Below are positions 16,665-25,389 of a stretch of 64,000 nt of DNA, one piece after another. Under the pieces are notes generated by a model. It was given only the letters and a program-made list of their open reading frames with translations, made no database searches and was not told the DNA's origin. The stretch covers positions 248,001 through 312,000 of the forward strand of contig NZ_SOCP01000010.1 of assembly GCF_004364325.1 (NCBI RefSeq). The letters run 5' to 3'. Positions within the stretch are counted from its first letter, which is position 1, and each line of letters begins with the position of its first letter. The DNA comes from Actinophytocola oryzae. Lineage in GTDB: Bacteria > Actinomycetota > Actinomycetes > Mycobacteriales > Pseudonocardiaceae. The translations under genes and the position numbers were made by a program.

Positions 16665-17677
16665 GGTGCCGCCCCGACGACCGCGAGGCCGTCCGGGTCG
16701 AGTCGTAGGCGCACGCGGTCGCCCGGTGTCTCCGCGATGCCGGCGACCGCGTCCACGAGCCGGTCCGTGTCGTCCAGGCGCACCTGGAGGCGGACGTGGT
16801 CGCGGCGGTGCACGGACCGGATCAGCTTGCCCGTGACGGTCCCGTCCTCGTCGAGCCGCAGCGCGGTCGGGCGCAGGCCCAGCGTGACGCGGCCTGCCGC
16901 CGCCCAGGGGACCGCCACCGACCCCAGTTCGCACGTCGCGACGCCGTCCCGCACCTCGGCCGGCAGGAACGTGCCGCAGCCGAGGAACCGGGCGGTGTCC
17001 TCGTCGGCGGGGCGGCGCCACACCTCGTCCGGCGGCCCGGTCTGCACGACGGCCCCGGCACGCATGACCGCGACCCGGTCGGCGAGTGTGAACGCCTCGT
17101 CGTGGTCGTGGGTCACCACCAGCGCCGTCGCGTCCGCCACCCGCAGCACACCTGCCAGGTCCATGGCCAGCTGCTCACGCAGTGCCCTGTCCAGCGCGGA
17201 CAGCGGCTCGTCCAGCAGCAGCAGCCTCGGCCGCGGCGCGAGTGCCCTGGCCAGCGCCACCCGCTGTTGCTCGCCGCCGGACAGCTCGGTCACCCTGCGG
17301 TGCTCGTAGCCGCCGAGCCCCACCAGTTCGAGCAGCTCCGCGACCCTGGTGCGCCGGTCGGCGGTCGGCATGTGCCGCATCCGCAGGCCGAACGCCACGT
17401 TGCCGGCCACGTCCCGGTGCGGGAAGAGCTGCCCGTCCTGGAACACCAGCCCGAAGCCCCTGCGGTGCACCGGCACGGCCGCGAGGTCCGTGTCGTCCCA
17501 CCGGACCACGCCCCGCGCAGGCGGCTCCAGGCCCGCGATGGCACGCAGCAGCGTCGACTTGCCGCAGCCCGACGGGCCGAGCAACGCCACGACCTCGCCG
17601 TCGGCGACCGCGAGGTCGATGTCGGACACCGCGGTCAGGCTCCCGTACCGCACGGTCACCTCGGTGACGGACAGCAT
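16661..17677 (-). CDS. thiQ: Thiamine ABC transporter ATP-binding protein ThiQ
   Basis: 338 residues. Walker A GPSGCGKSTLLRAIAG, signature ELSGGEQQRVALARALA and Walker B LLLLDEPLSALD are present, followed by a C-terminal TOBE-like region (GRVTLGLRPTALRLDEDG). The ATG at 17677 overlaps the thiP stop (ATGA). Function is inferred from the operon thiB-thiP-thiQ behind a TPP riboswitch; on sequence alone it could be any molybdate/iron/polyamine-type importer ATPase. Convergent overlap of stop codons with the ABC-2 permease is unusual. Confidence 0.88.
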   Translation of the reverse strand: MLSVTEVTVRYGSLTAVSDIDLAVADGEVVALLGPSGCGKSTLLRAIAGLEPPARGVVRWDDTDLAAVPVHRRGFGLVFQDGQLFPHRDVAGNVAFGLRMRHMPTADRRTRVAELLELVGLGGYEHRRVTELSGGEQQRVALARALAPRPRLLLLDEPLSALDRALREQLAMDLAGVLRVADATALVVTHDHDEAFTLADRVAVMRAGAVVQTGPPDEVWRRPADEDTARFLGCGTFLPAEVRDGVATCELGSVAVPWAAAGRVTLGLRPTALRLDEDGTVTGKLIRSVHRRDHVRLQVRLDDTDRLVDAVAGIAETPGDRVRLRLDPDGLAVVGAAP

Positions 17678-19404
17678 CAGAACTCTCCCACCGGTACGCG
17701 TACCCGTTCCACGACCGCGACCACCGCGACCGTGACGAGCACCAGCAACGTGCACGCCGCGTACGCCATCTGGTTGTTCAGCTCCCCCGGCCGCGAAATC
17801 AGCCGTGCCACCGCGACGGGCAGGGTGGCCGTGTCCGGCCTGGCGAGGAAGCTCGTCGCGCCGAACTCGCCGAGTGCCACCACGTACCCGAACGCGGCGG
17901 CGGTCAGCAGGGACCGGCCGGCCATCGGCACGTCCACCTCCCACCACACCCGCCACGGACTCGCCCCGAGCGACCCGGCGGCCTGCCGCAGGCGTTCGTC
18001 GATCGACCGCAGCACCGGCAGCATGACGCGGATGACCAGCGGTGTCACCACGAGCGCCTGCGCGAGCGGCACGAGCACCGGTGACGTGCGCAGGTCGCCC
18101 GGCAGCAGGTCGAGCGTGATCAGGTAGCCGAACCCGACGGTCACCGCGGACACGCCGAGCGGCAGCATGAACGCGGTGTCGACGACCTCGACGTACCGCA
18201 CCCGGTGTCGGATGCGTTGCTTCACTCCTCCGCTCAGACGCCGTCTACCCTCCTGCGCTGCTCGGCCCCTGGGCCCGTTCCTCGCGCAGGGGCCTGCGCT
18301 GCTCGTCAGTCCAGACGGCGCCCGCTCCGTCGTTCCGCGCCCGTCGCGGGCCAGCGTCACCAGCACCACGCTCGCCATCGTGCCGAGCGTGACGGCGAGC
18401 AGCGTCGCGTCCGTGGCCGCCGCCAGGGAGTTCCTCGCCGCGTCCAGCCCGGAGATCTGCAGCGAGCCCTCGTAGCCGACGCCCGTCAGCGCGCGGTAGC
18501 CGTCGAGCCCCCAACCGTCCGGTGTGGACAGAGAGCGGAGTACGAGCGACGCGATCGGCACGCACAGCAGCACGACCACTCCCAACGCCGCCGCAACGAC
18601 CGCCCACTCACCGCCTGCCGGCCTGCGTGCCGACTCGGCCTGACCACGCAGCCGCAACGCCGTCTCCCTGCGGCGCCTGGCGACCGCGCCGACGGACAGC
18701 ACCGCAACGACCGCGCCCACCTGCAGCAACGACAGCGCGGCGGCGCCGGGGAGGTCGAGGAGTTCCACTGTCCGCAGGTAGATCTCGGTCTCCAGCGTCC
18801 GCAGCCGGGCGCCGCCGAGGATCAGCACCACGCCGAAACTGGTGGCGCAGAACAGGAACACGACAGCCGCCGCGGACCCGATGGCAGGCGCGAGCGCGGG
18901 CAGTGTCACGGACGTGAACGTGCGCAGGCGTGACGCGCCGAGCGCACGGGCCGCGTCCTCGGCGCGCCGGTCGAGGTGTGTCCACAGCCCGGCGACCGTC
19001 CGCGCCACGACCGCGACGTTGAAGAACGCGTTGGCCAGCACGATCGCCCACACGCCGCCGTCGGGCAGCATGGCCCGGAACGCCAGTCCCACCACCACAC
19101 TCGGCAGCACGAACGGCACCAGGATGATCACCCTGATGATGCCGAGCCCCGGCAGGTTCGTGCGGGCCAGCAGGAACGCGACGGGCAGCCCGGCGACCAC
19201 GGCCACCACGGTCGCACCCGCCGCCTGTGCGACGGTGAACCCGACGAGCCGCCACACCCGGGCGGTCCCGAGCGTGGCCAGGACGCCCCCTTCGTCGAAG
19301 CCGAGCCGCATGATCGCGACGACCGGCCACACGAAGAAGACGGCGAGGAAACCCAGGGGCACCAACGCCAAGAGCGTTGTGCCGGGTCTGATGGCTCGCT
19401 CCAC
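17677..19404 (-). CDS. thiP: Thiamine ABC transporter permease ThiP, with in-frame repeat insertion
   Basis: 575 residues, a fused two-domain permease with about twelve membrane spans. The first half includes LVPFVLPSVVVGLAFRAMLP and the second FMLPLGVSAVTVGFGYLITLD. Between a span ending VLVTLARDG and RHRVRYVEVV lies about 40 residues rich in Arg, Gly and Ser (LTSSAGPCARNGPRGRAAQE), encoded by a copy of the repeat also found at 19422-19497. It falls in a predicted cytoplasmic loop and keeps the frame. GTG 19404 has GGAGGGAAA upstream. The usual length is about 530-540, so the excess equals the insert. Confidence 0.88.
   Translation of the reverse strand: MERAIRPGTTLLALVPLGFLAVFFVWPVVAIMRLGFDEGGVLATLGTARVWRLVGFTVAQAAGATVVAVVAGLPVAFLLARTNLPGLGIIRVIILVPFVLPSVVVGLAFRAMLPDGGVWAIVLANAFFNVAVVARTVAGLWTHLDRRAEDAARALGASRLRTFTSVTLPALAPAIGSAAAVVFLFCATSFGVVLILGGARLRTLETEIYLRTVELLDLPGAAALSLLQVGAVVAVLSVGAVARRRRETALRLRGQAESARRPAGGEWAVVAAALGVVVLLCVPIASLVLRSLSTPDGWGLDGYRALTGVGYEGSLQISGLDAARNSLAAATDATLLAVTLGTMASVVLVTLARDGRGTTERAPSGLTSSAGPCARNGPRGRAAQEGRRRLSGGVKQRIRHRVRYVEVVDTAFMLPLGVSAVTVGFGYLITLDLLPGDLRTSPVLVPLAQALVVTPLVIRVMLPVLRSIDERLRQAAGSLGASPWRVWWEVDVPMAGRSLLTAAAFGYVVALGEFGATSFLARPDTATLPVAVARLISRPGELNNQMAYAACTLLVLVTVAVVAVVERVRVPVGEF
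18240..18319. repeat. Small inverted-repeat-bounded element, copy A, inside thiP
   Basis: About 80 bp bounded by GCCGTCT (18240-18246) and its complement AGACGGC (18313-18319). Inside are two direct copies of TGCGCTGCTCG and a GGCCCC/GGGGCC pair, so it can fold. It is about 85 percent identical by eye to copy B at 19422-19497, and similarity spills over into flanks (CTCCGCT before, CGCTCCG after). It is inserted in frame in thiP. Confidence 0.75.
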
Positions 19405-19421
19405 TTTCCCTCCGCTAACCC

Positions 19422-19497
19422 GCCGTCTTCCCTCCTGTGCTGCTCGGCCCCGGCTCGTTCCTCGCGGGGGCCTGCGCTGCTCGTCAGTCCAGACGGC
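19422..19497. repeat. Small inverted-repeat-bounded element, copy B, between thiB and thiP
   Basis: 76 bp bounded by GCCGTCT (19422-19428) and AGACGGC (19491-19497), with the same orientation and internal GTGCTGCTCG and TGCGCTGCTCG repeats as copy A. It fills most of the 123-bp gap between thiB and thiP, so it will be transcribed as a hairpin in the thi mRNA and could tune the ratio of binding protein to permease. Confidence 0.75.
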
Positions 19498-19527
19498 GGA
19501 CGCTCCGGCCGTTCGCTCGCGCGGGCC

Positions 19528-20553
19528 TCAGCCCTCGACTAGCCCGCGCCACTCGTCGATCCACTGCTCCCGGTTCCGCTGGATGTCCTTGGGCGACAGC
19601 TCGGCGGGCGCGGTCGGCAGCGGCGCCGCCTTCTGCCACGCCGCCGGCAGTTCGACACCCTTTCGCGTCGGGTAGACGTACATCTGGTCGGGCACCTGCG
19701 CCTGGAACTCCTCGGACAGCAGGAAGTCCACGACCTTCTTCGCGTCGGCGGCGTGCTTGGCGTTGCTGAGCACGCCCGCGTACTCGACCTGCCGGAAACA
19801 CGTGTCCAGCAGGGCCTTCGTGCGCGGGTTGCCCTGTTCGTCCAGCTCCGCGGCGGGCGACGACGCGTACGACACGACGATCGGCCTCGGCCCCTTGCCC
19901 GCCGAGCCGGAGAAGTCCTGCGTGTAGGCCTCCTCCCAGCCACTGACCACCTTGACGCCGTTGGCCTTCAGCGCCTTCCAGTAGTCCTGCCAGCCGCCAC
20001 CCAGCTTCGCGATGGTGCCGAGCAGGTACGCGAGGCCCGGCGAGGACGTCGCCGGGTCCTCGACCACCAGCATGTCCTTGTACTCGGGCTTCGCCAGGTC
20101 CGCGTAGCTCGCGGGCACGGGCACGTTCTTCGCGGCGAGCGCGGCCGGGTCGACGTTCAGGCACACGTCCCCGAGGTCCACCGCGGTGAGCCGGTCGCTG
20201 TCGTCGAGCGCGTACTCGCCCGGCCCGTCCACGTTCACCTCGTACGGCGCGAACACGCCCTCGTCGAGAGCCCGCGACGCGAACGTGGTGTCCACACCGA
20301 ACGCCACGTCACCGATGGGGCTGCCCTTCGTGAGCACGAGCTGGTTGGTCAGTGCGCCCGCGTCGCCCACCTTGCGGACGTCGACCGTGATCCCCGTCTC
20401 CTTGGTGAAGGCCCTGAGCACGTCCTCGCTCATCGCGAACGAGTCGTGTGTGACGAGCACGACCTTCCGCTCGCCACCGCCGTCGTCCCCGTTGCCGAGC
20501 GAACAGCCGGCCAGCAACAGGCCGAGTGCCACCATGAGTGCGCGAAACCGCAA
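19528..20553 (-). CDS. thiB: Thiamine-binding lipoprotein ThiB
   Basis: 341-residue extracytoplasmic binding protein for thiamine or its phosphates. TTG 20553 is preferred: it follows GGGAGGGAG and gives a basic N-region (MRFRALMVALGLLLAGC) with lipobox LAGC, whereas the ATG at 20535 would leave a signal peptide without positive charge. The mature part begins VVLVTHDSFAMSEDVLRAFTK, the opening typical of TbpA/ThiB, and later carries GSPIGDVAFGVD. It is the first gene after the TPP riboswitch. Confidence 0.92.
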   Translation of the reverse strand: MRFRALMVALGLLLAGCSLGNGDDGGGERKVVLVTHDSFAMSEDVLRAFTKETGITVDVRKVGDAGALTNQLVLTKGSPIGDVAFGVDTTFASRALDEGVFAPYEVNVDGPGEYALDDSDRLTAVDLGDVCLNVDPAALAAKNVPVPASYADLAKPEYKDMLVVEDPATSSPGLAYLLGTIAKLGGGWQDYWKALKANGVKVVSGWEEAYTQDFSGSAGKGPRPIVVSYASSPAAELDEQGNPRTKALLDTCFRQVEYAGVLSNAKHAADAKKVVDFLLSEEFQAQVPDQMYVYPTRKGVELPAAWQKAAPLPTAPAELSPKDIQRNREQWIDEWRGLVEG

Positions 20554-20561
20554 CGTCGTCT

Positions 20562-20653
20562 CCCTCCCTGCGCCGGCATGACCCGGATCAGGTTCGAACG
20601 GTCGAGGGCGGCCGCCCTCCTCTCAGCCCGGCACTCCGGACTCCCGTGTGATC
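20562..20653 (-). ncRNA. TPP riboswitch (THI element)
   Basis: On the minus strand the two signature blocks are present in order: GGGCTGAGAGGA, the pyrimidine-sensing arm with CUGAGA, and TTCGAACCTGATCCGGGT followed by CATGCCGGCGCAGGGAGG, the pyrophosphate-sensing arm and closing stem. A variable GC hairpin (GAGGGCGGCCGCCCTC) joins them. The aptamer ends right at the thiB Shine-Dalgarno, so ligand binding probably blocks ribosome access, as in other high-GC TPP switches. Confidence 0.93.
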
Positions 20654-20702
20654 CGCCAGGGTACCCCGTGCAACGGGGGGGCCGACCAGTCACCATGGAC
20701 GC

Positions 20703-21005
20703 ATGCCCCAGCTGCTCAGTGACGAAGAAGTCGGCAAGGCCCTCGGTCGCCTCAAGGCGTGGCGACGCTACGAGGGCGCGCTTGTCCGCGAGGTGGAGCT
20801 GGCGAGTTTCCCCGAGGCCATCCAGGTCGTGAACCGGGTGGCGGAGATCGCCGAGAACGACAACCACCACCCGGACATCGACATTCGCTGGCGCACGCTC
20901 ACGTTCAGCTGCAGCACGCACTCCGAGCGTGGCATCACCGCGCAGGACGTGTCCCTCGCCGAGGAGATCGACGGCGTGCTGGCGGCGGTCAGTTCAGCCG
21001 GGTGA
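20703..21005 (+). CDS. 4a-hydroxytetrahydrobiopterin dehydratase (pterin-4a-carbinolamine dehydratase)
   Basis: 100 residues of the PCD/DCoH family. The catalytic signature NDNHHPDIDIRWRTLTFSCSTH contains the conserved His-His-Pro and the second His. It regenerates quinonoid dihydropterin after aromatic hydroxylation, or acts in a related pterin salvage step. ATG 20703 has no clear Shine-Dalgarno; a CACCAT element 6 nt upstream could be a leaderless -10. Its 3' end overlaps the convergent gene at 20989 by 17 bp. Confidence 0.92.
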   Translation: MPQLLSDEEVGKALGRLKAWRRYEGALVREVELASFPEAIQVVNRVAEIAENDNHHPDIDIRWRTLTFSCSTHSERGITAQDVSLAEEIDGVLAAVSSAG

Positions 21006-21417
21006 ACACGATGACGGCGATCGCGGCGAGGACGATCACCACGTTGATCGCGATGACCGAGGCCATGCGGGTCGGCTGCGGCGTGAACCCGATCGCGCCC
21101 TTCATGCCCTTGGTCGCGGGCGGCCGGTAGTAGACCGTGGTGACCTGCCCCGGGTAGATCGCCACCGGCAGCTCCGCGGGCCCGAAGTCGCCGAGGTACC
21201 GGGTCGTGACGCGGAGGTGGTGGTTCCCGGCAGGCAGGTTGAACGCCACCTCGCCCCACCTCACGTTCGCGGGCTGCCCGTTGATCGTCACCCGGGGACC
21301 GGTCAGCGCGAGCAGGAACGCCATCGGGTTGTACGCGGTGTGCAGCAGCAACCGCCCCATCGCTTGCGGCGGTCCCGGTCGGTGGCCGTGCGGCGTCGTC
21401 ATGCGGGCATTGTTCAC
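20989..21417 (-). CDS. Conserved membrane-anchored hypothetical protein
   Basis: About 142 residues from GTG 21417, or 137 from ATG 21402. A soluble beta-rich part (VTINGQPANVRWGEVAFNLPAGNHHLRV) resembles PEGA-like or carbohydrate-binding folds; a single C-terminal span (VIAINVVIVLAAIAVIVF) ends almost at the C-terminus, so it is probably tail-anchored. It begins 4 bp after the PhoD-type gene stop and is likely co-transcribed with it. Function unknown. Confidence 0.72.
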   Translation of the reverse strand: MNNARMTTPHGHRPGPPQAMGRLLLHTAYNPMAFLLALTGPRVTINGQPANVRWGEVAFNLPAGNHHLRVTTRYLGDFGPAELPVAIYPGQVTTVYYRPPATKGMKGAIGFTPQPTRMASVIAINVVIVLAAIAVIVFTRLN

Positions 21418-21421
21418 GGCG

Positions 21422-22996
21422 TCACTTCAGCGGGACCGTCGCGATCCGCTTCAGCTCCTCGCCCTCCACCCGCTCCATCAGCATCTCGGCGTCGCGGCCC
21501 GAGGCACGCAGTGTGGCGACCATGTTGCCGAGCCACGGTCCACCGACCTTCTCCCAGTCGACGGGCAGCGGGTCGACCTTCCTGAGCATCCGCCTGCGCA
21601 GCACGGCCGCGAGCGACCGGCGCCAGGACAGGAAGAAGAACGGCTTGACGTACCAGGGCAGCATGTTGTGCACCGGCGAGCAGACCAGCTGGTAGACGGC
21701 CGCCCGCACGGGCGTCGGGAAGGTCACCTTCGCCGCGTAGCCGTGGTGGACGTCCCCGGAGAGCACGCTGACGGTCGCCGTGTCGGTGTCCGCGATCCGC
21801 CTGACCAGCTTCGCGAGCCGGTCGGAGGAGGCGCGGAACGACGGCCAGTGCTCGAGGTCACCGGACTGCCGCAGCTTCTCGCCGAGGCGCCCGCGCCAGC
21901 CCGGTTGCCTGCAGGCCACCTCGTTCAGGGTCTGGAGGTAGCTGATCGCGTGCGGCATGAGCCACGGCAGCGACGACCCGATGAGCAGGTGGTCGAAGTC
22001 ACCGGTGGCGTTCTCCTCGATCCACTCGAACTCGCCGTCGCCGACCATCGACCGGGCACCGCCGGAGAGGATGCGCCCGGACCTGGTGTCGATCACGAGG
22101 AGCCGCACGTTGCCGAAGTCCCGCCGGTAGCTCCAGCGGGTGCCCTTGCTCCCGTTGACCTCCTGGCGGGCCCGCTCGGCGAACTCGTGCAGCAGCTCGC
22201 CGACGTCCCCCTCGGCCTTGACGACCCGCTGGTACACCTCGTCCTGGTCGAGGTCGGCCGGGCTGAGGTTGCCGATGTGCTGGTAGATCCAGTAGCTGAC
22301 GAGCGCGCCGCGTTCCCGCTCGTCCCACCAGTCGGTGCGGGCCATCTCGTCGCGCCAGGTCTGGGAGGTGTTCCAGTCGTCCCGCACGTCGTGGTCGTCG
22401 AAGATCATCGAGGTGGGCACGGTCGACATGAGCCAGCGGGCGAGGGGCTCGTCCCATGACTCGTGGTAGAGGTGCGTGTACTCCTCGAAGTCGATGACCT
22501 CCCCGCCGGGCGGCTTGTCCAGCGACCGGCGTTCGGAGATCCACTTCTTGGTCGCGTCGGTGGTCTCGTCCGCGTAGACCTGGTCACCGAGCAGCATCAG
22601 GGCGTCCGGCCAGTCCTTCTCGTCCTGGTCGCGCATCCGCTTGGCGTACGCGGCGAGCGCGTCGAAGCCGAGTCCCGGGTCGATCGGCTTGCGGCAGGAC
22701 CCGAACAGCATGACGAACTCGGGGTCCCCTTCCTCCGGAAAGGTCCTGATCCGGCTGGGCGGGAAGTCCGGCGGCGGCCAGACGGTCTCCCCGTCGAGTT
22801 CCACCTCGTACGGCGTGGACGTCCCCGGCTCCAGCCCGGTGACGACGACCAGCGCGTAGTGGTGGCCGCCCGCGGTGAACGTGCGGGTCCGCGCCCCGGC
22901 GACCGCCACCGTGCAGGGGGCGTCGGTCTCCACCCAGACGGTGGCGGACCGGGAGTCGACGTGTCGCAGCAGGGGACCGAGAAGGAGACCGGGCAT
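21422..22996 (-). CDS. PhoD-family alkaline phosphatase, apparently cytoplasmic
   Basis: 524 residues. An N-terminal beta domain (GPLLRHVDSRSATVWVETD) precedes the PhoD-like metallophosphatase core: FGSCRKPID, LLGDQVYADETT, FDDHDVRDDWN and LSGDVHHGYAA supply metal ligands. Unlike Bacillus PhoD there is no Tat signal; the start (ATG 22996, with GAGG just upstream) puts the fold at residue 3. Long upstream extensions of this frame run antisense to the NIPSNAP gene and were rejected. Likely a phosphodiesterase/monoesterase; substrate unknown. It shares a divergent promoter region with 23114. Confidence 0.88.
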   Translation of the reverse strand: MPGLLLGPLLRHVDSRSATVWVETDAPCTVAVAGARTRTFTAGGHHYALVVVTGLEPGTSTPYEVELDGETVWPPPDFPPSRIRTFPEEGDPEFVMLFGSCRKPIDPGLGFDALAAYAKRMRDQDEKDWPDALMLLGDQVYADETTDATKKWISERRSLDKPPGGEVIDFEEYTHLYHESWDEPLARWLMSTVPTSMIFDDHDVRDDWNTSQTWRDEMARTDWWDERERGALVSYWIYQHIGNLSPADLDQDEVYQRVVKAEGDVGELLHEFAERARQEVNGSKGTRWSYRRDFGNVRLLVIDTRSGRILSGGARSMVGDGEFEWIEENATGDFDHLLIGSSLPWLMPHAISYLQTLNEVACRQPGWRGRLGEKLRQSGDLEHWPSFRASSDRLAKLVRRIADTDTATVSVLSGDVHHGYAAKVTFPTPVRAAVYQLVCSPVHNMLPWYVKPFFFLSWRRSLAAVLRRRMLRKVDPLPVDWEKVGGPWLGNMVATLRASGRDAEMLMERVEGEELKRIATVPLK

Positions 22997-23113
22997 TGCC
23001 TCATCAAACACGTCTCCGGGCGGGAGCACACGGTTGCCGCCACCGGTCTGACCGATGTCGGGGTGTCCCAATAAGGTGTCACCCACCCAGGTGGCTACCG
23101 CGAGAGGGCGGCG

Positions 23114-23809
23114 ATGACTGAGGTTCTCGAGCTCCGGCAGTACACCCTGCACCCGGGCCGGCGCGACGATCTGGTGGAGCTGTTCGACCGTGAGTTCGTC
23201 GAGCCGCAGGAGGCGGTCGGGGCGCAGGTGCTCGGCCAGTTCCGCGACCTCGACGACCAGGACCGGTTCGTCTGGCTGCGTGGCTACTCCGACATGGACA
23301 CCAGGGGCCGGGCGCTGCCCGCGTTCTACGGCGGTCCGGTCTGGCGTGCGCACAGCGCTGCGGCCAACGACACGATGATCGACTCGGACGACGTCCTGCT
23401 GCTCCGCCCGGAGAAGGACCTCGACCTGACCGGTCGCACCCGCGGCGGCCCCACCACGCTGGTGACGGTCACCATCTACCACCTGCCGCCCGGCGGCGAG
23501 GACGCGTTCGTGGACGTCTTCAGGACCGACGCCGTGCCCCTCCTGACCGACACCGGCGCCGAGCCGCTGGCGATCCTGCGCACACTGCGGGCGGAGAACA
23601 ACTTCCCGGCACTGCCGGTTCGCGAGAACGAGAACGTCGTGGTGTGGATCGCCTCGTTCGCGGGCCGCGACGAGCTGGTCGAACACGTCCACCTGCTCGG
23701 CCGCGAGGGCCGCTGGACCCACGGCGTGCTCCCGGACCTCACCAAGCGGCTCGCGCAGCCGCCGGAGCAGCTCCAGTTGGCGCCCACCGCGCGATCGCTA
23801 CTCCGTTAG
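23114..23809 (+). CDS. NIPSNAP-family protein
   Basis: 231 residues carrying two tandem NIPSNAP-like alpha/beta barrel units. The first opens VLELRQYTLHPGRRDDLVELFDREFVEPQ, the standard NIPSNAP start; a second similar unit follows from about residue 110 (VTVTIYHLPPGGEDAFVDVF). The ATG follows AGAGGGCGGCG. Bacterial family members have no settled function. It is divergent from the PhoD-type gene and has no operon partner. Confidence 0.87.
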   Translation: MTEVLELRQYTLHPGRRDDLVELFDREFVEPQEAVGAQVLGQFRDLDDQDRFVWLRGYSDMDTRGRALPAFYGGPVWRAHSAAANDTMIDSDDVLLLRPEKDLDLTGRTRGGPTTLVTVTIYHLPPGGEDAFVDVFRTDAVPLLTDTGAEPLAILRTLRAENNFPALPVRENENVVVWIASFAGRDELVEHVHLLGREGRWTHGVLPDLTKRLAQPPEQLQLAPTARSLLR

Positions 23810-23931
23810 GGCGGTCTGGTAACGCGAATAAGCACTCGCGCGACCCTCCGAACGGTAAGGCGACAAGAGGTCGCAATGAGCGGAGCTTGCTCGGAGCACA
23901 GCGACCGCCGGAGCCTTTTTGAGGAGAGGCC

Positions 23932-24147
23932 ATGAGTGCGCAGGAAGTTTGGGAAGTGCCGGTGGTCGACGCGCTGGAGCGCGAACGCACCCTCGTGGTC
24001 ACCGTGTCGGACGGGCGGGTGGCGGTCGTCCCGCCGCCCGGGGAGGGCTTCTACCTCCCTGCCCAGTCCGTCTGGCAGCTGCACGAGGCCATCCGTGCCG
24101 CGGCGATCATCGCCACCAAGGCGACGAACGGCCGTGCCGCTGTCTGA
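23932..24147 (+). CDS. Small hypothetical protein
   Basis: 71 residues, MSAQEVWEVPVVDALERER..., ending ATKATNGRAAV. It is chosen over two overlapping frames because it has the best ribosome site (GAGGAGAG, 2 nt spacer to the ATG region) and a plausible alpha/beta composition. The centre (GRVAVVPPPGEGFYLP) resembles a short beta hairpin. It ends 3 bp before the stop of convergent ychF. Function unknown. Confidence 0.55.
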   Translation: MSAQEVWEVPVVDALERERTLVVTVSDGRVAVVPPPGEGFYLPAQSVWQLHEAIRAAAIIATKATNGRAAV

Positions 24148-24150
24148 GGC

Positions 24151-25233
<1,083 letters not shown>

Positions 25234-25389
25234 TGGCGTAACTGTACGTGCTCCACGCGGACGCCGTCCGTGGCACCTCGGAAATATTGCGCCGTTTGGG
25301 CCCTAGTCAGGGCGAATCAGCTCAACAACACTCCGTGAGCACCTGTGGACTCGATCAGGAGACCCGGTACTACGAAGAGGGACTTTGGG

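Noticed and set aside
15240..17021. Minus-strand open frame of about 590 codons opposite the ABC-2 transporter genes
   Set aside because: The plus strand carries Walker motifs and membrane spans in a coupled operon; the minus frame is Arg/His-rich shadow.
22997..23722. N-terminal extension of the PhoD-type protein
   Set aside because: It runs entirely antisense to the NIPSNAP gene and is composed of reverse-frame-like sequence.
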